Below, piece after piece: positions 55,917-64,000 of a DNA stretch of 64,000 nt (position 1 is the first letter of the stretch; each line of letters opens with the position of its first letter). The stretch covers positions 13,867,001-13,931,000 of the forward strand of contig NC_088914.1 of the NCBI RefSeq assembly GCF_963576675.1, read 5' to 3'. The notes under the pieces were generated by a model. The model was not told the DNA's origin, made no database searches, and saw only the letters and a program-made list of their open reading frames with translations. The DNA is from Euphorbia lathyris. Taxonomy: Eukaryota > Streptophyta > Magnoliopsida > Malpighiales > Euphorbiaceae. Position numbers and translations under genes: made by a program.

Positions 55917-57262
55917 TTAGAGTGGATTTGACATACCAATTGCTTCCCTTAGTATGTTGAATTGCTCTCGTGCCAAGGGCTTTGTGAAGATATCTGCAAG
56001 CTGATCGTTTGTTGGCACGTAGGTCAGCTTGATCTCATCTTTTAGTACATGGTCTCTGATGAAGTGATGCCTTATGCTAACATGCTTCATCCTACTGTGT
56101 TGGACTGGATTTTAGATAGATCAATAGCACTTTTGTTGTCGCATTTGATCTCTATTGTCTTTGTTTTGACTCCGTAATCCTCAAGCTGTTGCTTTATCCA
56201 TAGGACTTGTGCAACACAGCTTCCAGCAGCCACGTACTCAGCTTCAGTTGTAGACAGAGCAACGGATGATTGCTTCTTGCTAAACCAAGATACTAGGCAG
56301 CTTCCGAGGAAATGACATCCTCCTGAAGTACTTTTTCGTTCTAGCTTATCTCGTCCGTAGTCAGCATCAGTATATCCAATGAGTGTGAAGTCATTTGAGG
56401 TTGGATACCATAGACATGCATCAACTGAGCTTTGCAAGTATCTAAAAATTCTTTTTACAGCGGTTAGATGAGATTCCCTGGGGTCAGCTTGATATCTAGC
56501 ACAATAGCATACTGAGTATTGAATGTCTGGTCTACTAGCAGTGAGATAGAGCAATGAACCTATCATACCTCGATAGAGTTTACTGTCAACTGACTTACTC
56601 TTTTCATCCTTGCATAGGACAGTATCAGTACCCATGGGGGTTGATATTGGTTTGCAATCTTCCATGCTGAATTTCTTTAACATTTCCTTGGTGTACTTAG
56701 ACTGACTTATAAATATGCCATTCTTACCTTGCTTGATTTGGAGTCCAAGGAAGAAGTTGAGTTCCCCCATCATGGACATTTCGAACTCAGTTTGCATCTG
56801 TTGGCTAAATTCTTTGCACAAAGATTCGTCAGTAGCACCAAAGATTATATCATCAACATATATCTGTCCAAGTAGGGTATGTTTACCCTTTTTCTTAATG
56901 AACAAGGTTGTGTCAGCTTTTCCCCTGACATAGTTCCTGGTCAGCAGGAAGTTGGTCAACCTCTCATACCAAGCTCTTGGAGCTTGCTTTAGACCGTACA
57001 GGGCCTTTTTGAGTTTATAAACGTGATTTGGAAATTTTGGATCTTCAAACCCGGGAGGTTGATTAACGTATACCTCTTCGTTTATAAAGCCATTAAGAAA
57101 CGCACTTTTTACATCCATTTGGTACAGTTTAAAATTCATGTAACTGGCATAGGCACACAATATACGTATAGCTTCTAATCTAGCAACAGGAGCAAATGTT
57201 TCTCCATAGTCTATACCCTCTTGCTGACTATAGCCTTGGGCTACAAGTCGGGCTTTGTTTCT
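55917..57262 (-). pseudogene. Element 2 pol remnant (RT C-terminal half and RNase H)
   Basis: The frame resumes at [20 protein letters not shown] straight after the deletion junction. It contains [47 protein letters not shown] and [14 protein letters not shown] one-base deletion near 56110 shifts the frame after AIDLSK. At 56340 it keeps CGA (Arg), where element 1 has a stop. Integrase is missing. Confidence 0.9.
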
Positions 57263-58788
57263 AATCCCCTTTTTCCATAATATTCACATTGAGTGACTTG
57301 CTTATACTGACTATTATTTGCGTACTCAGCATGGGCTTTATTTCTGTTTGAGCCCTTCCCTTGACTCTGTAATGTTGTGATATCCTTTCTAAGTTTCTTT
57401 GACTCAGATTGAACCTCCGTGACAAATTTATGTAAGATTTGCATGTTGGTATGCAAGTCAGAGTTGTCCTGGAGAAGATATCGGAGGTCACTCAGCTTGA
57501 CCTCTTCAATCTCATCACAGCGCCTGCTGAGTGCCTTAATCTTGTTGTTACACTTCTTAGTTAGTGTATATAAGTCACTCAGGGAATTTACCATTTCATT
57601 TCTAAGCAAAAGTAAAGATGTTACCTCATTGTTGTGGTTCTCTTGGTCAGTTTCATCAGAAAGGTCAGCATGCTCAGATTGGGATTGGTCAGCTCCATCA
57701 TCTGCCATAAAACATATGTTGGCTGTTTCATTTTGCTCAGCTTCAGATGATGTTGACTCATCACTATCACTCCATGTGGCTACCATAGCCTTTTTGCTTC
57801 CCTTCTTCTCTTTCTTGAGGTTGGGACAGCTTGACTTGATGTGCCCGGTTTGATGACACTCAAAACATGTGACAGATTTCGAGCTGTCCTTCTTGTACTT
57901 GTCACTTGACTCAGCTTTGTACTTATCATTTCTTCTAAATGATCTTTTGCCATTTCTATCATTTCTCCTGAACAGCTTTTTCATCTTTCTGGTGAACATG
58001 GCCAATTCCTCATCATCAGTTGACTCCGCTTCAGTTGAGTCAGCTTTCATGACAAAGGATTTTTGTTTCTTATCTTCTGATTTTTCTTTCTCTTTGGCTT
58101 CAAAGTTTTTCATAGAGATTTCATGGGTCAGCAGGGATCCGATCAGCTCATCATATTTGTAGGTAGTCAAGTCTTGAGCTTCTTCTACGGCTGTTTTCTT
58201 TGCTTGCCAGCTCTTAGGCAGACTTCTCAGAATTTTCTTTGCCTGTTCTTCTTCAGTGAAGTTCTTTCCAAGCCTTTTTAGCTCATTTATGATGTTTGTG
58301 AACCTTGCGTTCATTTCTGAGATGTCTTCATTCTCCTTCAGCTCAAACAGTTCGTAGAGTCTCATATGTTGATTGACTTTAGACTCCTTAACTTTGCTTG
58401 TGCCTTCATATGTTACTTCAAGCTTCTTCCAAATCTCCTGTGCTGACTCACAACCTGAAATCTTATTGTATTCTGCAGCATCTAACGCACAGTGAAGCAT
58501 GTTTATAGCCGAAGCATTATTTTGTAATTTTCTAAGGTCATCCTCTGTCCACTCAGCCTCACTCTTAACAATTTTCTCATTGTTAATAGTTTTGTATGGC
58601 ACATGTGGACCTTGAACAATTGCAAGCCATGCACTCATGTTTGTGGCTTGAATAAAGTTCTTCATCCTATTCTTCCAGAATGTATAATTTGATCCAAAGA
58701 ATAGGGGTGGTCTAGTGATTGATAATCCCTCAGGGAGTATCTGTGTTGTTTGGTTTCCAGGAAGGAAACGAGTGCTATTCTCACCCAT
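57262..58788 (-). pseudogene. Element 2 gag, truncated after the first zinc knuckle
   Basis: Starts MGENSTRFLPGNQTTQILPE and runs through the capsid region (LHCALDAAEYNKISGCESAQ) and the knuckle CFECHQTGHIKSSC. It reaches a second knuckle that breaks off at CEYYGKRG, where pol sequence begins in another frame. Element 1 shows what is lost: the end of gag, protease, integrase and the start of RT, about 2 kb. Confidence 0.9.
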
Positions 58789-58836
58789 TTTTAGGGATCA
58801 GCTCAAGATTGTTAAATCTTAGAGTAGTGAGCTTTG

Positions 58837-58848
58837 GCTCTGATACCA
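58837..58848 (-). promoter_or_regulatory. Element 2 primer-binding site
   Basis: The reverse complement is TGGTATCAGAGC, the initiator tRNA-Met complement, two bases inside the 5' LTR. Confidence 0.9.
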
Positions 58849-58850
58849 CT

Positions 58851-60256
58851 TGTTGGTCCCTGGTAACTAGTTCCAAGGGGGGGTTAGGAACTAATTAAAT
58901 TTTTTCGTGTTTTAATTGAGCTGACTAGAAGTTATTTTGAGAGTTTATTAACTCAGCCTTTGGTCAGCTTGGTGAGATATATCACAGGACAGCTTTAGTC
59001 AGATGTTGACCAAAGTTGATCCCTTGAGAGTTAGGAATTGACACTCTTGGAGGTCAGCTTCTAACTCAGCACCACTTACTTACTCAGGATCAGCTTAGCC
59101 AATTTATATGCTGAGTAAATAAAGCAAACAACAAATGCAGTTATAAGAGAGAGTTTAGAGATTACTCAGTATCACTTATCCTGGTTCGGCCTCTCTGCCT
59201 ACGTCAAGTCCCCAGAGTCCTCCGGGCTTTTTGAATCCAATACTGAGCTCTTTAACGGTAGAGCACAAACCAATTACAAGGCAGTTGAATATGTAAGAGT
59301 ACCTTCCTCTATTCGTCTACTCAACTCCTACTAAGTGCTACAACCCAGCACCTAGATTTCTCTACTACTGAAATGCTTACAACCAAGCACTCAACTTTAC
59401 ACTCTCAATATTTCTATTGATCACAGACTTGTTCCTTTTGAACTAAAGAACACTTTAGATGATTACAACTCAATCTAGCATTTACACATAGAATAGAAAC
59501 GTCGGTGTAAGTTTCTTTTTGTATTTGAGTGCTTTTGAAACTTTCTCTCTTGTATTTTTCTTTTGATACTTCAGTTCTTTTGTTTTGGTTCTTCGATTAT
59601 CCTTTTATAGACGAAAATCTGTGGACTTGATTGTTTTGAAATGTCTTGACCGTTGCTACCAAAACGGCTCTTTTGGGGAACAATCTCTGGAAAGATTCAG
59701 ACTGCACCTCCATTCCCTTTCTCTGTTTTCTTCAGGCGTCAGGTTTGTCTTCTAGCGTCTGGTTTGTTTATTTTTGCCAGTTGTCTGTTTCCAATAATCC
59801 AACGTCCCATGACTCTTGGAATTAGTCTTTTAGGTGTCTTCGAGGTTCCAATTATTGGTGCAGAAGATTTGCAGACTTTGTCTTTTTGTGAACGAATCCT
59901 TCATGATGTCCTGACTGTTACTCAGCTTCGCTTGTTCTTTTCGAATGTTTCACGGTTTATGCTGAGTTCCTACAAGGTCAGCTCCATTTTATTTAACGCT
60001 CCTGAAGAAGTCTTCAGCTTTAGTCAGCTTCGTTTTGTTCCTGAGTTTTAGCTCCACTCAGCTTCTATTCTGTCATGCTGAGTTCCTTTCTACTCAGCTT
60101 CGTTTGTGCTGACATTTGTCATGTCTTTACTTTATATATATATTTGCACTCAAGATTTAACAAACATATTAGTACAATCAAAGCATCTAAATTTAATTTC
60201 CTCTTAATCATGGATGATTTTGTCAAATCAAAATCTTATGGAAAGGTGTTTCAATA
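58851..60256 (-). repeat. Element 2 5' LTR (right)
   Basis: A 1406-bp partner of 50753-52159 with few differences. The inner edge is TGTTGGTCCCTGG; the outer edge is mutated to AATA. Shadow ORFs near 59653 recur at 51557 and are not genes. Confidence 0.93.
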
Positions 60257-61390
60257 AGTACAACTCGGCCCGCGTTTGTCAAAACGTTGTCACTTTAGAC
60301 AGAACGCAACTCAGCGTAAGAAGGATCTAGAAGACCTTCGGGAACAACTTCAAGATGAAGCTGCTGAGTAGACTCGACAAACGTACAAGACAGCAGCTGG
60401 CTAAGGAAAACTTCCAGACAAAGTATTTCCACTTTGGGTAAAGTTCAGACGACACAGTATGCTGTCCAGTTGACTTTACCATAAGTAGTGAGACATTCTG
60501 CTGAGCTGACCGAGGACAGAAGATACACAAATCTGATTGGCCGAGAGTTCTGAGCAAGTCAGGATGACAACGACAGAAAGTCGTTTCCCTCCAATGGTTA
60601 TTTCGAAATTCGAAATGACTGATGCCCAGACGTCTCTATAAATAGAGTGCCATCAGAAGCTTCAAAATACACACAGAACTTGATCAAGCCATTACGCTGA
60701 CCAAATCTCTACGCAAAAGTTCTGCAAGCAAAAAGCAAAGCAACCTTACACTACATTCAATATCTTTTGTGTAAAAGTCTAGAGTGATTATTCAATCATC
60801 TAAGGTGTCTTAGCAAATCATTGTTTAGGACAAACACTTATCATTTCTAGAGATTAGAAAGGAGAGGCTGAGTACTCGGTTATAATACTCAGCAAGAGAT
60901 TAGGATTGAGTAGAGGTATAGAGGAAGGTACTCTTGTTATACTCAGTTGCTAAGATTGTAAAAGGTTTGAGGCTCTACCTTTAAAGAGCTCAGTAGAGGA
61001 TTTGAAATCTCGGAACGTGTTCCGGGGACAGGACGTAGGCTTAGAAGAAGCCGAACCTGGATAAATCTGCTGAGTAACGTATTTCTTACCTTAAACTCCT
61101 TATATATATTGCTTGCTTAAATAACCAAAACTGACCAAGTAAAAAGGTCAAGCTGAGTTGTGCGCATCGAACATCTGAGCTCAGGAATAGACTTTAAGTG
61201 CTATCTCCTGACTCAAGTCAAGAAACTGACCTAGTCACCAGTTGACTAAGCCAGTATCTTACTGATCACTCAGCGCCGCTGTTAAAACCTTTTCTCTTAA
61301 GAAAAGAAGTTTGCCCAAATTTAAGAAAAAGTTTAAATAGTTCCTAACCCCCCATTGGAACTATACTTGCACTGTTATAAGGGACCAACA

Positions 61391-62544
61391 GAAACTTCCT
61401 GTTTTATTCGACAAGTCACGTTCTCCATATTGAGTAACTGCTTCACTTTAACTTCCACGATGAATTGATACGTACACTTTTTGATTTTTTCTGCTTTTTA
61501 ATTGGCTCACAGAATACACGTTAGAAATATTAAATGACCTCATGAGGTACACTATATGGTTTACCTTAAGTATCCTTTGATATTCACTCTAGGAAGTTGG
61601 TTTCCCATGAGGTACATGGTTTCCCCTAAGGTACACTATGGTTTCCCATGAGGTACACTACATGGTTTTCCCTAAGGCACACTATGGTTTCCCTTAAGGC
61701 ACACTATTGGAAATTCTAAGTGAATGATGTACCAACAAAGTTTCCCGAAATGAAAAGTTTCCTAAACATGTCTTTTAAGAAAAGGTTTCCTAAAATGTTC
61801 TTTTAAGAAAAAGTTTCCTAAAAAGATAAGTTTATCCTATGAAAAGTGTAAACCAGGGTATGAAACAAGAAAAATTTATTTTTTGTGCAAACAAAATCTA
61901 AATCGCAAGATGCTTTAAATCTAAACCGCAAGATGCTTTTTCTAATGGTGAATGACTAAATACTACATGGTCATTAAGGTCCATGTGTTTAAAACCGAGT
62001 ATAATAAACGAGAATTCTTTCAAAATAATAAATAATAAATGAGAATAATAACTGAAAACATGACATCCTAGCTACCTTAACCTATCTAGGTAAACGTTAC
62101 TATCATTATAAAATAAAGGCAAGCATCTCTTCATCAATCATAATACTAATCTTTTACTATTCTTATAGTATTCATTAAGCAATTATTGAGCAGCTCTAGT
62201 TAACTTGTTTGTTTTTAGTAAAGTTTTTCTCAAAAATTATTAATTAAATAGTGATAATATTTAATTTGACATTAAATTATTCCATATGTGGTGTAATTAA
62301 TGTATTATGTGACACAAAGGATAAAAAAAATTTCCCATTTGTGAATTGGATTGGACCAATATTTTAATGTGGTGTCATATATTAAATGACTATCAATTAT
62401 TAGTTTCTTGGTTCACAACATTCACACCCAAAAACACCTACTCCAACCAACCCCTATTTCACATGAAAATGCAAAATTGATGCATCATAAAATAAAAATG
62501 CATGAAAATTTCCCATCTTCACATAATATTTGATTTCATTAGCC
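61391..62544. other. Intergenic region upstream of KCR copy B
   Basis: No gene recognised. 61545-61710 holds degenerate repeats of ATGGTTTCCC(A/T)TGAGGTACACT type, 61755-61830 repeats of AAGTTTCCTAAA..TCTTTTAAGAAAA, and 61905-61945 two units of TCTAAA(T/C)CGCAAGATGCTTT. The last 250 bp should include the KCR-B promoter and leader; no motif is clear enough to name. Confidence 0.5.
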
Positions 62545-63176
62545 ATGGAAATTCAAGATTTCATCATATTATCAGTAAGTTTCTTTGGTCTAATATCAGC
62601 AACCAAAACCACATTCAGTTTTATAAAATGGGTTTATGTCATGTTCTTGAGACCTCCAAAGAATTTGAAGGAAACATATGGTTCTTGGGCCATAATCACA
62701 GGCTGCACAGATGGAATTGGGAAATTCCTATCCTTCGAATTAGCTTCCAAAGGTCTTAATCTACTTCTCGTAGGCCGAAACCCGTCGAAATTGGAAGCAA
62801 CAACGAAAGAAATCAAAGAAAAATACGGTGATATTGAGGTGAAAACGGTTGAAATTGATCTTGCCGAGTGCGGTAGTGACGAATTAGCCACGAAAATGGA
62901 GGGGGAAATGGAGGGATTGGATGTTGGGATATTGATAAATAATGCGGGTTTGGCTTATCCTTATTCGAGATATCTGCATGAGGTTGATTTGGAGCTTATG
63001 AATAGTGTTATAAATGTTAATGTAGAAGCGGCTACTTGGATTACGAGGTCTGTGATTTGTGCAATGTTGAAGAAGAACGAGAAGAAGAAGAAAGGTGCAA
63101 TTGTGAATATTGGATCTGGATCTTCTGTTGTTGTTCCTTCGTTCCCGTTTAATTCTATCTATGCGTCGACCAAAGC
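62545..63176 (+). CDS. KCR: Very-long-chain 3-ketoacyl-CoA reductase (KCR-like), copy B, exon 1
   Basis: The start is taken at MEIQDFIILSVSFFGLISAT (62545), which aligns with copy A; an upstream in-frame Met (62530) is less likely. The exon ends at 63176 before GTATGT, in the same phase as copy A exon 1. It encodes the membrane anchor, [72 protein letters not shown] and the catalytic YASTKA. The second and third exons were not found before the window ends; as copy A has a 2.3-kb first intron, they probably lie beyond. Same ER elongase role is expected. The two copies are tandem paralogues in the same orientation. Confidence 0.88.
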
Positions 63177-64000
63177 GTATGTTTTTCTTACCCGAACCTC
63201 TATTTTGCTTCGATTCTTGTTGTCGTTATTGAAATTTAAGCGATATATAAATCATCTCGTACAAATTTTTTGGATCCATGAAATTAACTTCATCCCCTTT
63301 CATTAAAATAATTGAATTTAATTTACATTTTATTTCAATAAAATTATCGGTGCACAAAAATTTATTGGAATATTAACGTGAGACATAAGATAGGTGATGA
63401 CAACTAAATAACATTATGTACAAAATATCCAATTTCATAACTGGGGTGATAGAAATGTGCATGACACATGAAATCCTTAAAAAATTACATTTTTGTTGAA
63501 TGGGGCGCTTAGTTGGCATGTACGACTATCTTTTATATTATGTCAATATTCCAGTGAATTTTATATAAAAATTGTGTCGAAAATACTTTATTTTAGATCC
63601 TATTTATTTTTCGGAAAATATTGTATTTTAGAAAATATTAGATAAGGGAAAATTTTGTATTAAAAAATAAAATATTTTCCGATATTTGACAACAAAACCG
63701 GAAAATAGGAAGAAGTAGCGTGTGTCTAGTGTTTTTAAAAGGTTAAGAAGGAATGAAGTAGAGTTCCCAAATCTTAGAAAAATGTTTTACAGCTTTTCAA
63801 ATGGGTAAAACATTACTCACTTTTGTCATAAATTTTTCTGTTAACTAACTTAAAATTTTCCATTGATTTATTTTTCTAAGCAAACAAATACCGAAAAATC
63901 AATAAAATATTTTGTTGCACAATATTTTCAAGCAAATAAAATCAAATATCAAAATTAAACGATGTTATTGAAAAAACAAATGTTCAGTGTAGTGGACGAG
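63177..64000 (+). other. Presumed intron 1 of KCR copy B
   Basis: AT-rich sequence after the GTATGT donor. No continuation exon (expected to begin with a Tyr-Val/Ile-Asp-Gln block) is seen. Confidence 0.55.

Larger units (their letters stand above)
50753..60256 (-). mobile_element. Internally deleted Sirevirus-type copia element (element 2)
   Basis: A 9504-bp element flanked by the TSD AGTAC (50748-50752 and 60257-60261). LTRs are 1407 and 1406 bp. The gene order matches element 1 (gag 58788-57262, remainder of pol, ORF3, all minus strand), but protease, integrase and the N-terminal RT are deleted. LTR sequence is a different subfamily from element 1, although blocks such as GAGCTCTTTAACGGTAGAGC are shared. 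The right end reads TTTCAATA instead of CAACA. Confidence 0.94.
50545..61390 (+). repeat. Solo LTR of the element 1 family, split by element 2
   Basis: Two parts, 50545-50752 and 60262-61390 (1337 bp together), form one LTR reading TGTTGAAACACATTTCC to GGGACCAACA on the plus strand, the opposite orientation to elements 1 and 2. The TSD GAAAC flanks it (50540-50544 and 61391-61395). Between the parts sits element 2 with its own TSD. The TATA box TATAAATA is near 60637. A solo LTR arises when recombination between two LTRs removes the interior. Confidence 0.92.

Noticed and set aside
59653..60051. 132-aa plus-strand ORF, repeated in shorter form at 51557
   Set aside because: LTR sequence of element 2 read in antisense; the repeat reflects the LTR pair.
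61545..61945. CRISPR-like array
   Set aside because: Repeats are degenerate and contiguous, without uniform spacers, in a plant nuclear sequence.

Overview
This is nuclear DNA of a flowering plant, most likely a eudicot. The sequence is AT-rich, host genes have short exons with GT/AG introns, several plant-specific protein families are present, and most of the window is transposable elements. I cannot name the species. Host genes supported: two B3-domain (DUF313-type) genes on the minus strand (2535-3194 and 11541-12230); a broken CPBP/CAAX-protease gene (3591-9532, plus); a complete 11-exon gene for the seven-transmembrane regulator of G-protein signalling RGS1 (23327-28570, plus, 470 aa); and two paralogous very-long-chain 3-ketoacyl-CoA reductase (KCR) genes (43630-47370 complete, 304 aa; 62545-63176 first exon only, cut by the window end).

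Layout. 1-1030: tail of a Ty1/copia element with its 3' LTR. 1078-12240: a segmental duplication carrying the B3 gene twice. The spacer holds the CPBP pseudogene, which is split by a 5.2-kb Ty3/gypsy chromovirus with perfect 5-bp target-site duplications (TSD). 12490-15140: nested hAT-like and long-TIR MITEs. 15337-18785: a long-TIR, Mutator-like element carrying a captured LEA_2 gene fragment, itself split by a hAT element with an 8-bp TSD. 19127-20030: a 64-bp tandem repeat with a Mutator-type MITE in its third copy. 20394-21660: a decayed copia element. 23327-28570: RGS1, whose introns hold a SINE tail and several foldback elements. 28571-31714: AT-rich intergenic DNA with MITEs. 31720-43190: a full-length 11.5-kb Sirevirus-type copia element with an extra 950-aa ORF. 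43630-47370: KCR copy A. 47371-50544: intergenic DNA with hAT, Mutator and Stowaway MITEs. 50545-61390: a solo LTR of the first Sirevirus family, interrupted by a second, internally deleted Sirevirus (50753-60256). 62545 to the end: KCR copy B.

How it fits together. The host genes do not form a pathway: RGS1 acts in heterotrimeric G-protein signalling at the plasma membrane, and KCR catalyses the second step of very-long-chain fatty-acid elongation in the ER. The interest lies in transposon archaeology. At least eight insertions can be delimited by their target-site duplications, giving a relative order of events. Most retroelement reading frames are broken by nonsense codons, while one Sirevirus ORF3 (33607-36459) remains open. 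The most unusual loci are the gene-capturing element at 15337-18785 and that Sirevirus ORF3.
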